From Dactylorhiza incarnata (lineage: Eukaryota > Streptophyta > Magnoliopsida > Asparagales > Orchidaceae): a stretch of DNA of 64,000 nt. Shown in pieces: positions 1-12,083 of this stretch (position 1 is its first letter; each line of letters starts with the position of its first letter). The stretch covers positions 1,426,001 through 1,490,000 of the forward strand of contig JAWHQI010000229.1 in NCBI GenBank assembly GCA_033032865.1. The letters are read 5' to 3'. A model generated the notes under the pieces. It had not been told where the DNA came from. It worked only from the letters and a program-made list of their open reading frames with translations, and did no database searches. The position numbers and the translations under genes are program-made.

Positions 1-1700
1 TGGCCACCTCACCATTTGGATCATCTCCCACAGTTTAGCTGTGTGAGTCCACTTAGAACTCCCAAGCCATCATCTTTGTACAAACTTCCATTAGACAATT
101 TATGAAGAAATTTTAGCTATGAAAATCATCACTTTGAAGCGAAGCATCTCCTTCCATCCACAAATTAATAGTCAATTGAGTTGAATCACACAATCATACA
201 CCTATTAAGAGGTTCAATTCTCATGCCAATGAGAAGGGATTAAATCCTCCCCTACAAATAATTTGCAATCAATCGTTCCACATATCCACCAACCAAAACC
301 TAACCTCATAACTTTTGACATGGAATTCATCGAGAGTGGTGAATTCATTTATTTAGCTCCCGAAATTAATTCATTATTTGAGTCGAGCCAGCTCAACTGA
401 AAAGAAGATATTTTCGAGCCAATTCAAAATAATTTCAAGTGACTCAAAACCACCCTTGCAAAATTAATAATAGAGGATTTTGATTACACATGGATGATAA
501 AAACAAACAAAGTGTCATTTAGTTAGAACTATATTTGATGGGGATCGTCCTTCGCCATTGGATCGTCGCAAGGCGGGACCCACTTTTTTCTACTCCCACG
601 GGAGAGCTTGATCGGATCCACGATCCGAGTCCGCAGATGGGTCCAGATCTGCATACTAATTTTTTTCATATACTACATTGTTGTGTGCATGTATTGTTTT
701 GTTATATCGGGACTCTTATGTTAACGGTCCATCATAACCGTTGATTTAAGGTTGCCCTAGTTACAATGTTATAAATAGGTATTGGGGGCTGCTAGTATGG
801 CTATTGCAAATTTTGGGACAAGCTTCTCCAAAACCGATGATCATCCACGGTGCCGACTCTGCAACTTTAGGTGACTACTCCTAGGTATTATCCCTTCCTT
901 CTCCCCACTGTATCCCCTCTCACGTTTTCCCACCATCAGCTTGCACACCTCCAGCAGTCGATCCTCCTAATCTTGCATCAAGCCACATACCAGTCGACCT
1001 CCACGCGACTTCAGTTTCACGCGCGTCTCTGCCTCCTATTCCATAGGCCTCCATGCATTCCACGCCACCTGCTTCCTCCATTGTCAGCCTCCGCTTAAAC
1101 CCTGTGGTTCTACTCCACCCGACAGATCTTCCATCCCTCGTTACTCCCTTGTATCGAATCAGTTCAAATTGATTAAGAATATTATGTATCTATTAATATA
1201 TTATTATTTTAAAATTAAAAACACTAAAATTTAAACCTAAATAAGAAGTGTAAAGTCTTTAAGTATTTCATTTGCTAAATTTAGAGGTTGCCGATTTAAT
1301 TTTGAGTCAACTATGAATAAAGAGAAAATTTGCTCATTTTCGAGTCGGCACGAAAACGAGCCATTTCGAGTCGAGACGGCTCGAATTGAAATCGATTTAG
1401 AGTCGATTTTTAGCCGAGTTCGACTCGAATATTTCGATTTCGAGCCGAGCCAAAATCGCTCGAACTCGAATCAAAATCAGCCTTATTGTCGAGTGTCTAT
1501 GCTATAAGTTGCATTTGTGTTGTTATCGAGTTGTATTTCTTAATTTGTAAGCTGAGTTTGTTCTGGGTCAATTGCGGTCTAAATGTCACATGCTCTTGAG
1601 TATATAGTTGGTATAGGCATGCATGAGTTAAGCCCAATGTGAATAACTAATCTATTACATTGAAAGCCACTTCACCATGAACCACCGCCCACCTTAGAAC
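1..1700. other. AT-rich intergenic or repeat DNA with no recognised gene
   Basis: No convincing coding region was found. Two clusters of the word TCGAGCC and its complement lie near 380-430 and 1340-1480 in opposite orientation, so an old non-autonomous DNA element may span about 350-1490, but I cannot define its ends. Between them, near 770-790, is a TATA-like TATAAATAGG followed by C/T-rich sequence, which resembles an LTR or promoter region. Short ORFs here match nothing I know. Confidence 0.4.
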
Positions 1701-3436
1701 AGATAGACGCCGGAAAGGCTTACCCGGTGCGCTATTCTCTACTCTGTTCTTCTTGCAAAACTGCCTTTTTCCCATAGCTCCAACTTTCTGCAAGAAAGTA
1801 ACTGTAGAACGCAAACAGGGAAGGAAAATACATGGCCAAGTAAACTATGCTAACCTGATATCAAAAAGATATCAGGTATTTATAATGTTTCAACCACATG
1901 TATCTTAACAATTAAGAGAACCCTTTAGTTATAAGTTATAACAGATGAAAAAGCAATTACTGTTGGATCGTCTCGCAACATTTGAAGGGGTGAATAAGGT
2001 AACTAAGATTTATCGCTCACTCTAAGATTTATGCAAAGGAATATTCAAATATGAAAAATCAAAGAATAATAAATTGCATTATAGCGAAAACAGAGTTTGC
2101 GGTCCTGTAACGCCAAGACCAAAGCGATAATACAAATTATTTACCCATTTATATAGCAAATCACCTCGTCTGATTGGCCTACTTCAATCCACCCCCGGAT
2201 GACAGCAAGCACTCTCCTACCAGGAGATCTCACAAGAACCCCCCGTTCTCGACGCCTCCAGAAAGGTGATTTATATTCCTAGATCTACCATGATCTAAAC
2301 GTCTCCCCAATGGTGATTTCACACGAGGTTTACCACAATTCCAATGTCTCCGCAAAAACTACTTTTCACGTTCGCAAATGCAACACAAATATCAAATCAC
2401 AAAGTAAAGAGATGAAAAAGTATGCAGGTAAAAGATACAGAAGATGTTACGCCCCCGATCGCGCCCCGCTTCTCGGGGCGTTAATTCATCCCCTTCTTCC
2501 ATTGATCTCCTTCTATCTAGTAGCTTCCTATCAGAAGACTCCTCAACAACGGAACCCTCTGACGAATGAACAATCTAGCACAAAGATTTCATCTTTGAAA
2601 TGCTTTGCATTTGGGGAAGATCTCCTAGACTTCTGAGGATGAAGAACTGAGCACCTTCGTCGTCTTTCTTCGGTTTTGTCCCTAAAGGTGAAAGGATTCT
2701 AAGAGATCAATGGAAGAAGAAGATCACTGCATGCTTGAAGGCTTCCATGAATGAGACATTTTACTCTAATTCATTCTGTCGTTTTCCTTGACGGATGGCA
2801 TTAAAGGGTTGTGGAATTTTCGTCTACAATGCTCTCAAGACGGCTATGTCGCTCCAATTAACAAAAAACTTTGATTTGGAAGCAAAAAAACGCCTATTTT
2901 TATAAACATAAAAAATTTCGATGCAAACATTATCAGATTGTGATAGCATTATCGGATAGGCGCTAGTGTAGAAATTGAACAGCACAATGGCGACAACACG
3001 GTAAGATGGTTGGCGTTAATGCTATCGATGGGCGTTATAGAACAAGTCTGTAATCGGACTCTGGCAAAAGCGCTAGCGTATTTTCCATTTCTTCATTATC
3101 GATTAACGTCGTCCATTGTAGCTCAAAGACTGCGCGATGGAACTTTTTTTCATTAACGTCGTGTGATAGCCTTAGCATCTGGTGATACAGTTCAAAGGTT
3201 AGTGAGATAATGTTTTCTTCTATGTTGTCTACGCTAGTCTTAGCGTCGGGAGATATAGCTCAATCTAATGTTCTTTGGCCCATTGAATTGATTTGCTATC
3301 TCCAATATATATACTTATATGCACAATATCAAGACTCAGATGTATAATTAGTAATTACCGGTATTTGTTATTCACAAATCAAGAGAGTATCGAACTTTGT
3401 TCCAACAGTTATAACCATCAGTTGTTGTTCCCAATA
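1701..3436 (-). repeat. 3' LTR remnant of the old Ty3/gypsy element, split by a solo LTR
   Basis: Sequence from 1701 to 1960 aligns with 18199-18470: both share GTTCTTCTTG, AAGAAAGTAA, a block like GAAGGAAAATAC and a doubled GATATC-AAGATATC motif. The last part of this LTR, beginning GTTATAACCATCAG, lies at 3408-3436 and pairs with the block at 19568-19594. The middle is displaced by the 1961-3407 insertion. Divergence between the two LTRs is high. Confidence 0.6.
1961..3407 (-). mobile_element. Solo LTR inserted in the old gypsy 3' LTR
   Basis: The segment begins TGTTGGATCG and ends TTCCAACA, the inverted TG...CA ends expected of an LTR, and it splits the flanking LTR. A minus-strand TATA box (TATATAAATG) lies near 2145. 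It contains a GGGGTGAATAAGG motif near its edge, like copia LTRs of the SIRE type. The flanking 5-mers ATTAC and GTTAT agree at only three of five bases, so the TSD is weak. No coding capacity was seen. Confidence 0.55.
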
Positions 3437-3489
3437 GCTTATTAACAACGGTTATATATCAATATCGTTCCCTTCACCAAATCTTTCTC

Positions 3490-5084
3490 CGTGAGGATTG
3501 AAATTCGGGAAGCATTTGGCCAAATCGTTAAAATTCTATAATACAGCTCTTTTCTCCGTCAGCAACTCTGGTAAGGATGGTTGTGATGGTAATGATCCAA
3601 TATGTAGCTGCAAATTGTGGAAGATGTGGTGTATTTTGGAGCTTGGTGTTAAGTCAAGTTTATATGCCACACAACCTGTTCGATGAATTATCTGAAAGGG
3701 ACCAAAATATTTGAGGCTCATATTTCCCTTGTCAAATTGGAAGTCCTACGAATTCCATTGATATATTCTGTCAAAATCCATCTGAAATCGGCAAAGGTTG
3801 TAATATGCCCAGTGGTTTAGATATGTTTGTTTCGCATTGTTTGTGCTCCAACTAAGAACTCTCTTTCCCTTCTTTTTCCATCTGCCATTTGCTTCCTTCT
3901 GTTCTGAGATGAAGTTAAATGGTTCTTAACCAAACGAATCAATTTCTCTCATGCCTAGGATTGTGATCGACGTCATCCACCATTGTTTATTAGGATTCTG
4001 GGGTAGCTGAATTGGAGGAAGTTGTCCATTAAAAACATCGCAAGGTGACATCTTGATGAAGTTATGGAAAGAAGTGTTATACCGCCATTCTGCGAGAGGT
4101 AGCCGCAAACACCATTTTTTGATCTGTCAAATATCATCCAGCTTAGATAGGCTACAAGGCATTTGTTAACAACCTCGGCCTGGCCATCGGATCGAGCATG
4201 CTAGGTCGTTGGTGTGCTCAATTGCACCTGATGTAAGGTTAAAAAAATAGCCAAAAATCGTTGATGAAAATTGCGTCCCTGCATCTGACAATAGATGATG
4301 GCATGTCATGAAACCTATAGATGTTGTATAAGAGGAATAAAATGAGCGTATTTTCTCAGCCTATCCACGACCACGAAAATTGCATCTTTCCCCTATGAGA
4401 CTGGAAGTCCTTCTACAGAGTCCATTGATAATGTCCTGCCAAATTCTATCTAAAATCGGCAGAGGTTGTAATAGGCCCATTGTTTAGATGTGTTTGTTTT
4501 GCATTGTTGTCATACTAGGCATTCGCTAATATATTTATGAATTGTCTTCTTCGTAATTTTTCCAATAGAATCATTATTGAAGACGTTTTAAAGTGACATC
4601 ACGCCGAATGGCCTCCTACCGGTATCATGATATAATTTTAGCAGGGTTTTTCCCAACATCTCCTCTTTCCCAATCACAAGTTTCTATTTCCTCTAAAGAA
4701 TTTCCCTTTCCCAAGTATATTGTAGTTTGAAGAGGGGATCCCATTGCTTGGATTGAATATGACAATGAGGTGGGGATCAGAATGTCAGGAAGACTTGATT
4801 TGATCCAAAGTGTCAGTAGTTATTGTTACCAAAATTGATAGCATCCCCTGAGTTTCATATTATTTCCTGGAGAGGGCATTTGCACACATATCATCGCTTC
4901 CCTTTTTATATGCTACTTGGTAGTCATATCCCATAAGTTTCTACATGTATTCTTGTAGAGTTGGAATCAATATTCTCTGCTCTAGTAAAAAATTCAGACT
5001 TTGTTGATCTATGTGAATTATGAATTGTTGGTTCATCAAGTATGCAGTCCATTTTTTAATTGACAAAACAATGGCTAGGAGTTC
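3490..5084 (-). pseudogene. Integrase region of the old Ty3/gypsy element
   Basis: Minus-strand fragments read as the end of a gypsy integrase. A piece at 3926-4108 has the LPLAEWRYNTSFH motif of the integrase core C-terminal part, and a piece at 3536-3721 has KYFGPFQIIHRTG and VAYKLDL of the integrase C-terminal (GPY/F-like) module. Frames are broken by many stops. Part of the region is duplicated: 3732-3850 and about 4388-4520 are diverged copies of the same text (ATCTGAAATCGGCAAAGGTT and its variant). The upstream part continues beyond the nested chromovirus at 14177. Confidence 0.75.
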
Positions 5085-6311
5085 TGATGCAGTGGTAGAC
5101 CCAAAGGGGGATAGACACTAAATGCAAACCTCGGCGTGATAGAATCGTGAAGAATGCAAGAGACGGTCTGCGTAAAAATTGAGCAACAATAATTTATTAT
5201 TATAAATATAACAAGCAGAGGCACGAGTTATCACAAGTTTCAATTAAAGAGAGCGAGCACTAATTCACAAGCGAGCGAGTTGCAATTATTTAAGCGCATG
5301 CGGAATAAGCCCTGCAAATCACATGGGGTACAATACTAATAACAAAGAGAGAGAAACATTCACTACAAGGTAAAGGTGTCAAACAAACAACAATAGAAAA
5401 TAAAAACTACAAACAAGACTTAAACGTGCATGCGGTGACAAACAACGGCTGGTTGAGGCATTCAGGTTTGCTGCAAGTGGGAAAACAGCCGGTAGGGGGG
5501 CTCTGTCCGGAGGGAAACGGGTTCGGCAGAGTATAGTATGACTAGAGGGAGTTGGGGTTGCTGTAGATTGACATGGGGAGGGCTTTAGTGGGCGGCTGCA
5601 GAGAGAGAGGGGGCTGGTTGTGGCTGGGAGGAGGGGGGAAGGGGCTGCGGCTGCTGGAATGGTGGGGAAAGGTTGCGGGTGGTGGGGATTTGCAGAGAGG
5701 GGAAGCTGCAGGTGGCCGGGAGACTGGAGGAGGGGTGACGTGTGGCTGGGAGGGGGAGAAGAGGTTGCGGTGGTTGAGAGTTGCGGAGAGGGGAAGCTGC
5801 AGGTGGCTGGGATTTGCGGAGAGGGGAAGCTGCAGGTGGCTGGGAGGCTGGAGGAGGGGCGGCGTGTGGCTGGGAGGGGAGAAAAGGTTGCAGGTGGCTG
5901 CACGAGGAAGGGGAGGAGGGAAGGCGGTGAGGGGCTGAGGCCAAGGAGGGCTTACCGGAGAAGGAAGAGGGCGGCGGAGGAGGGGCTTCCTGGAGTCGCA
6001 CCAGGAAGGGGGCTTCCGACGTCGCACCGGAAGGAGAGACCGAGCGGTTCAGCAGTCCAGCAAAACCATCGATACCCCAACAGAACCATGCACCAGCAAT
6101 ATATAATAAACTGACCTAGGGCATCCCAAAACGGACGACTCATAACGTCTGATCCGATCGGGCGCCAAATAAACTCAAAATACATAAATGAATATAGAAA
6201 ATCGACACACAACGACGATCCGGACGCAACCGTGGGCTCGGATCGACCGTCCGAGCGAAGGATCATCGCCTCCTGCGGGAATAGACGTGTGTGGGTCGTT
6301 GTGCGCCATCA
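5085..6311 (-). repeat. 3' LTR of the chromovirus
   Basis: This 1227-bp LTR pairs with the right-hand copy at 12084-14171 once the 862-bp insertion there is removed. It holds a G-rich array at about 5690-5890 in which the word GGGGAAGCTGCAGGTGGC recurs four to five times. The array explains the long proline/serine-rich ORFs on the minus strand, which I regard as non-coding. The LTR serves as promoter and terminator for the element. Confidence 0.95.
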
Positions 6312-7960
6312 ACTCCCCCCGGCTTGAAAGCACTCATCTCTGGTGAGTGAAGATGATCGTACTCTCGGCGAAGCTGGGGGGAGAGTCTCTCGAGCTCCTC
6401 TGAAGAAAGCCATGTAGCATCGTATAGCGGGCGACCGCTCCAACGAACAAGATAGCGGACAATAGACCGTTCGCTAACGGTGTAAAAGCCGTGGGCCATG
6501 ATCTGACATATGTCGCTGGTAGGGGTAGGTGTCTCTGACTGTAGTGTACCTCCGTCGGACTGCTGGCTCGGCGGGACCGACGCTGGCGTCTGGTGAACCT
6601 CCTGGAGTGACTCCTTAGGCAGGGATGGGGTGGAGTTGGTAGGGATCACGAGTGGTAAAGTCTCAGGGGTGTGCGTGGAGAGAGGGTCCACAAGCACGCG
6701 CTCCTCGAAGTAAGGAGTCAAATCTTCTACGTTGAATACTCGGTTGATACCCATACCATGAGTGATGTCAATCTCATATGCGTTCGTACCTATCTGCCGC
6801 ACGACTGTATAGGGGCCCATTCGGCGAGAGCTTAATTTCTTTGCAGGCCCTTGCAGGAGCCTCTCTGGTCGAATGTGAATCAACACCGGCTCTCCCGTCT
6901 CAAAATTTTGTTCACACCTGTGCTGGTCTGCTCGGTCTTTATAATAATCATTACTAGCTGCAATTTTTTTCGGACCGACTCATGAAGTGCATGCACATGC
7001 TGGATGAAGGACTCTGCGGACTCACTAGGTCGGGACTCAAGTGGGATATCGATCAGGTCAATAGGTTTCCTAGGCTCATAACCTAATATGATATGAAATG
7101 GACTCAAGCATGTAGATCTATTGACCGAACTATTATATGCAAACTTAGTTATAGGCAACACCGAATCCCAAGTGGACGGGCTATCCCCAACTAGACAACG
7201 CAAGAGGGACCCTAAGCTGCGGTTGACAACTTCAGTTTGTCCATCCGTCTGGGGGTGGTAGGCGGAGGAGAACTTCAAGGTTGTGCCCGTCTTTTTCCAT
7301 AATGTCTTCCAAAAGTAGCTCATGAATCGCACGTCGCGATCCGAGACGATGGACGTGGGTAACCCGTGGTACTTAAGAACCTCCCTAAAGAATAAAACCG
7401 CCACATGCGAGGCGCCAGCGGTCTTTCGACACGGAATAAAATGGGTCATTTTAGAAAAACAGTCCACCACAACAAAGATCGAGTCGAGCTTCCTCAATGT
7501 GCGAGGGAGCCCGAGTACAAAGTTCATGTTAATGTCAGTCCATGGTCGCAGAGGGACGGGTAATGGAGTGTACAATCCAGTGGACTGGCGGGACCCCTTC
7601 GCAGTCTGACAGACGCGACAATGTCGAACAACTCTAATGACGTCCTTCTTCAGGCTAGGCCAGAAAAAGCGATCCTCGACTAAGGCACGTCTTATCACGA
7701 CCGAAATGACCCGCTGCTCCACCTGCGTGTAGTTCCCAGATGAGAAAATCACGGAGGGATGTCTGGAGAATGCAGAGGCGTGAGCCCATAAATAAGTACT
7801 CGTCAGAGATCGTGTAGCCCTCACAAAGATAAGGTGGGTCCCGTGATAGCGCAGCATGAATCCCACCAAAGTCTGGGCACTCGGGGTAATCAAAGACTAA
7901 GTGCTCAAATCCCACTACTCTGGAGCTCATGGTGTGGAGGAGACTGACTCGGCGACTCAG
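6263..7960 (-). pseudogene. Integrase with C-terminal chromodomain (pol end)
   Basis: The H2C2 zinc-binding module is visible at its start (HAGGAAGHFGRDKT, then CRVCQTAKG). The catalytic core follows with its D-D-E residues: D in FVVVDCFSKMTHF, D in IVSDRDVRF, and E in PQTDGQTEVVNR. After a frame break near 6880 come the GPYTVV integrase C-terminal motif and a chromodomain with YLVRWSGRPLYDATW, which defines the chromovirus branch. The two ORFs (7893-6880 and 6886-6263) are in different frames, and the zinc module is in a third. Chromodomains of this class bind modified histone tails and direct integration to heterochromatin (known for the family; not shown here). Confidence 0.9.
6312..6323 (-). 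promoter_or_regulatory. Polypurine tract of the chromovirus
   Basis: Read on the minus strand, the bases directly before the 3' LTR are CCGGGGGGAGT. This is the purine run that would prime plus-strand DNA synthesis. Its position, directly abutting the LTR, supports the LTR boundary at 6311. Confidence 0.85.
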
Positions 7961-9370
7961 AGCGTCAGTCGGCTTGTTCTCAACACCCGCTCGGTGCTTG
8001 AGAACATAATATAATGGTACTCCTGCATATACTCCACCCATTTTGCGTGACAGTGGCCTAATTTCTTCTGTGAGTCAAGATATCGCAGGGCCTGGTGGTC
8101 AGAATACAAAACGAACTCCTTATGTAGGAGATAGTGGCGCCAATGGCGAAGGGCCTGTACTATCCCATAAAACTCCTGAGCGTAGTTGGAGTACCTTTGT
8201 CGGGCGTCATTCAGTTTCTCACTGAAGTAAGCAACTAGATGACCCTCCTGACTAAGCACTCCACCAATGCCAACGCCCGATGCGTCGCAGACCACCTCGA
8301 AGGGCTTGGAAAAATCCGGTAAACGGAGAACCGGAGCGGGCAACAGTCTCTCCTTGATCTCCTCGAAGGCCCGCGTGGCAGCCTTCGTCCACACAAAATC
8401 ACCCTTGCGGAGGCAGCTCGTAAATGGGGTCATGATAGAACTAAATCCTCGAACAAACCTCCTATAGAATGTGGCTAATCCATGAAAACTTCGGGCCTCA
8501 TGGATATTCGACGGGACAGACCAATCACGAATAGATTTGACCTTATCCGCGTCGACTGAGATACCAGATGCGGAAATGATATATATAACCTAGAAAGTGA
8601 ACTGAAGCAGAAAAAAATGAACACTTCTTTAGATTGATATAGAGATGCTCATTCCGCAGAAGATCAAATACGAGACGAATGTGGTGTAGGTGATCGATGC
8701 GCCCCTGGCTATAAATTAATATATCGTCAAAATATACTACCAGAAACTTGCCCATGTAGGGCCGCGAGACATGTGTCAACACCCTTATAAATGTACTGGG
8801 CGCGTTCGATAACACAAATGGCATGACAAGCCACTTATACAAGCCGTCCTTTGTCATGAAGGCCGTCTTCCACTCATCCCCCTCCCTAACTTTGATCTGG
8901 TGGTACCCACTGCGGAGATCAATCTTCGAGAAAATTTGGGCACCAGCCATCGAATCCAAGAGATCATCGAGGCGGGGAATGGGAAAACGATACTTAACCG
9001 TGATTTTGTTAATGACACGACTATCAATACACATGCGTCAGCTCCCGTCCTTCTTCGGGGTGAGAAGGGCCGGTACAGCACATGGACTCAAACTCTCACG
9101 AACGAACTTCTTTCGAAGATGTTCATCAACTTGCCGCTTCAGTTTGGCATGCTCCATAAGATTCAGATGATACTGTGGCAAATTGGGCAAAGATGCCCCG
9201 GGGATCAGATCAATAGCGTGTTGGATGTCCCTCAGGGGAGGGAGCTCCTCAGGCATAATGTCTACGTAAGCATCCAACAGTTGGTGAACATCTGGATCAG
9301 TGATCTCAGGCTCGCTAGGGGCCTCAGGTGACATAGTGGCTGCCACCACAAACATAATCCCGGCCTCCAA
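7957..9370 (-). pseudogene. Reverse transcriptase and RNase H of the chromovirus
   Basis: The RT carries [20 protein letters not shown] finger text and the catalytic box [12 protein letters not shown] (YFDD variant of YxDD) in the ORF at 9034-8543. The upstream RT part, with the [17 protein letters not shown] motif, is at 9370-9038. RNase H follows at 8433-7957 with VVCDASGVGIGGVLSQ, YFSEKLN and LYSDHQALRYL, the acidic residues being present. Frame changes near 9036 and 8540 break the polyprotein. The order protease, RT, RNase H, integrase is that of Ty3/gypsy. Confidence 0.92.
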
Positions 9371-9800
9371 ACTCTCTCAGAAAATCACCCTTCCTCAAAA
9401 TGTGGAGAGGTCTAGATGACCTCGTGCTAACGGATGATTCAACCTTGCCCTTGGGAGGATCCCTAGGCTGGGTCGGGGTAAGGGTAATCTTTCGACCTTT
9501 GTCGAAGATGACACACGTGTTGGACCGACCATAACACGTGGCATCGCGATCGTATAACCAGGGTCGTCCGAGTAGCACATGTGCAACGTCCATAGGAATG
9601 ACATCACACCAGACCTGATCCTCAGTGGACGCTAGGCTAATGGGCACTAGACACCGCTGCGTCACCTGGATGGTGGATTTATCCACCCAAAGGACACGGT
9701 AAGGGTGCGGATGTGGCTCAGCGGTGAGTTGCATCCTCTCCAACCCTTTCTTGGCGATGATATTTACGCAGCTACCACTATCGATGGCGAGCTAGCAGGG
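9324..9800 (-). pseudogene. Retroviral-type aspartic protease of the chromovirus
   Basis: The active-site triad is visible as IDSGSCVNII near 9795-9760, and the second half has VAHVLLGRPWLYDRDA, typical of gypsy proteases. The ORF at 9743-9324 then runs towards the RT linker. A stop lies just upstream of the active-site motif, so the gag-protease junction is no longer open. The enzyme would cleave the gag-pol polyprotein inside virus-like particles. Confidence 0.85.
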
Positions 9801-10147
9801 GCCTCCAGCGCTCGGGAAATACGTGAAGAAAATCGTGGTGCGTCGTTAATCCTCCTAGGCTCGTGGGGTGTGTAACAGACGTCGGAGGACTCCTAATTCT
9901 AGCGACCGCTCAGCGTCGCTCTCCCATCCTTCCTCCACAACAGACGTAATCTCCTCAACGACGACATCCTCAGCCTCAGTGCTGGGTTCGCCAGACTCCT
10001 CGATCAGTAAATTCTTAGTTGGGCACTGCGCGGCAAAGTGCCCCCTGCCCGAACACCTAAAACATTGGGCGCCCCCAGGTTTGGGGCCTCCAGGAATAAT
10101 AGCTTTCCCCGTCCCATCGACGGGGGTGCGAGAGGGGCAGTGGTTGT

Positions 10148-10965
10148 TGTTGACGCCAGGAAAATCCTGACCTCAAGATTCGAACCGATGCAGCCCGAGG
10201 TTACTGATCCTGCGGTCCAGCTCCACGGCTCGGATAGCTAAAATAAGAGAGAGAAAATGACTACAAGCACACCCCAGGTGCTCCAGCAGGGAGGTCCCAC
10301 CACGTACCCGGAAGTTTGGGAGAAACTTCCCCTCCGCAACCAAAAGCTGGGCGAGGTACTAGACAGGCATGGATTTGGCGAGTATCCAACTTGGGGGGAC
10401 CTCGACCACTTCCAAAAGTGTCATTTCTAGTACCCCTGGGGGTCTATTTATAGAGAAATCCTAGGGGGGTACAGGCGAGTATACTGTCTCTGCTCGCGAG
10501 TTACAAGGGCTACTCGCCCATACTCGCGAGATACTCGCCCATACTCGCGAGATACTCGCCCATACTCGCGAGATACTCGCCCAAGCTCGCCTCTGCTCGC
10601 CCCTTGCTCGCCATACTCGCCCCTTGCTCGCCATACTCGCCCCTTGCTCGCCCAGCTCGTCTCTTGCTCGCCATACTCGCCCCTTGCTCGCCCAGCTCGC
10701 CTCTTGCTCGCCATACTCGCCCCTTGCTTGTCATACTCGCCCCTTGCTCGCCCAGCTCGCCTCTTGCTCGCCATACTCGCCCCTTGCTTGCCATACTCGC
10801 CCCTTGCTCGCCCAGCTCGCCTCTTGCTCGCCCAGCTCGCGCCTTGCTCCTGCTGGCTGAGTTGCCTTGTGTCTTGGACTGCCGGCTTCTGTGCTGACCT
10901 TTTGACCTTGACTTCAGCCTACGTGGCTTTGAATGGGCCTACCCTCGGAGAATGAGGGTTGTACA
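10148..10965 (-). mobile_element. Solo LTR in the chromovirus gag (family L1)
   Basis: It starts TGTTGACGCCAGG and ends GGGTTGTACA, and is flanked by a perfect TSD GTTGT at 10143-10147 and 10966-10970. A minus-strand TATA box (TATAAATAGACCC) near 10445 gives its orientation. Related copies are at 17607-18085 and 27485-28151. It contains a large CTCGCC-rich tandem array. No internal element sequence or second LTR remains, so it is the product of LTR-LTR recombination. Confidence 0.93.
10478..10852. repeat. Tandem array of CTCGCC-rich units inside the solo LTR
   Basis: Two unit types follow each other. First come about four copies of a 21-bp unit (TACTCGCCCATACTCGCGAGA-like). Then come about a dozen 20-bp units built from CTTGCTCGCC plus CATACTCGCCC or CAGCTCGCCT. 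The related LTR at 17607-18085 has only two short CTCG words at this place, so the array expanded in this copy. The overlapping ORFs in all frames are artefacts of the repeat. Confidence 0.9.
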
Positions 10966-12068
10966 GTTGTGGTAGCAGAGGGTCTCCTGGCTGGGGTGAA
11001 ATCAGTCCGTGAAGTGAACTGCTTAGGGGCAGATGTGCGCAGATATTGCTCATACTCGAGCGCGAGCTGAAAGACCTGCTCAACAGTTTTGATCTTGTGG
11101 GGGATCAGTTCCCTACGGATGTCGGCCCTAAGTCCGGTCCGAAAGCATGAGGCCGTGGCAATGGGCTCCTCGTAAATATCACTACGGACCACTAACTAGT
11201 CAAAACGGGACATGTACTCGACAACAGAAAGGGTCCCATGTCGCAAGGGATTCAACTGGTCGATGAGCTGATCGCGATATGAGGCGGGGAGGTATTTATC
11301 TCTCAAGTGTTCCTTCATCTCATCTCATCGAGTGACGGGGCAATATCCCTCACACTCAAGTGACCTCTCCACGCTCGACCAATAGATCTTTGTTTGTCCT
11401 ACTAGTTTCATTTTGGCAAAGCGCACGTGTCTCTCATCACTCATCTCAAACCAGTCAAAGTAATGATCCATCTCCATGAGCCAATCACTAAAGGCCTTCG
11501 GGTCCAGGTGACCGTCGAAGGAAGGTGCGTCAATGTGGATGCGTCGAGTGATGTCATCCTCCTCAGGAGTCATCCCTCGACGTGGCTCGCGATAATCGTC
11601 ATACTGGTCGTCATCATCGTAATCGTATTGCGCGGGAGGGGCTCGACCCCTCCGGCCAGGTGGAGGCGGTGGTCGGGGATTCCTCTCTGGACCCTAGTGA
11701 TACTGGTAACCACGATATAGATTTCCTCTCGCAGAAGGGGGGTCTCTGCGGGGAATGTCCCTACCACGCCTCACGGGAAGAGGTGTGGCGTCTCGGGGAT
11801 CCTCGAGTGGCTCGTCAGCAGGGGGTAGAGCCGCTCGACCTCTTGGGGTTTCTAACTGATCGACTCTAGTACTTACCCTAGCAATGTCGCCCCTAAGGGT
11901 CTTAAACTGGGCTCCCATCTGATCGAATCGTTCGAGTACGAGTTTTTGAAATTCTGCGGATGTCATTTCTGATTGGGTACTAGCAGTTCTATCGTCAATG
12001 GCATTACGATGCGACATAGCCCGGCAAAACTCTCTACCACTACGTAACATGCACGGGGCCCTAACCTG

Positions 12069-12080
12069 CCTCTGATACCA
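12069..12080 (-). other. Primer binding site of the chromovirus
   Basis: On the minus strand the sequence just inside the 5' LTR reads TGGTATCAGAGG, complementary to the 3' end of initiator methionine tRNA. This is the usual primer of plant Ty3/gypsy and copia elements. It supports the LTR edge at 12084. Confidence 0.9.
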
Positions 12081-12083
12081 ATT

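Larger units (their letters stand above)
9990..12060 (-). pseudogene. gag of the chromovirus, interrupted by a solo LTR
   Basis: The N-terminal part (12116-11694) has a coiled-coil-like stretch; a likely start is the Met in MSHRNAIDD near 12014. The capsid region at 11573-11325 and 11192-10914 has APSFDGHLDPKAFSDWL and YWSSVERS. Two internal stops, a TGA and a TAG, lie where tryptophan is usual. The zinc knuckle CFRCSGRGHFAAQC (CX2CX4HX4C) lies at about 10063-10020, on the far side of the 818-bp solo LTR inserted at 10148-10965. After subtracting that LTR the two halves are still one base out of frame, so gag had also suffered an indel. Confidence 0.88.

Noticed and set aside
5379..6027. Long proline/serine-rich ORFs on the minus strand and glycine-rich ORFs on the plus strand, repeated at 13479-14159
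   Set aside because: They come from a G-rich tandem array inside both LTRs of the chromovirus; several frames are open at once and none has a domain.
10448..10955. Overlapping ORFs in five frames with periodic peptides
   Set aside because: Period of about 20 bp from the CTCGCC array in a solo LTR; a repeat without stop codons opens all frames.
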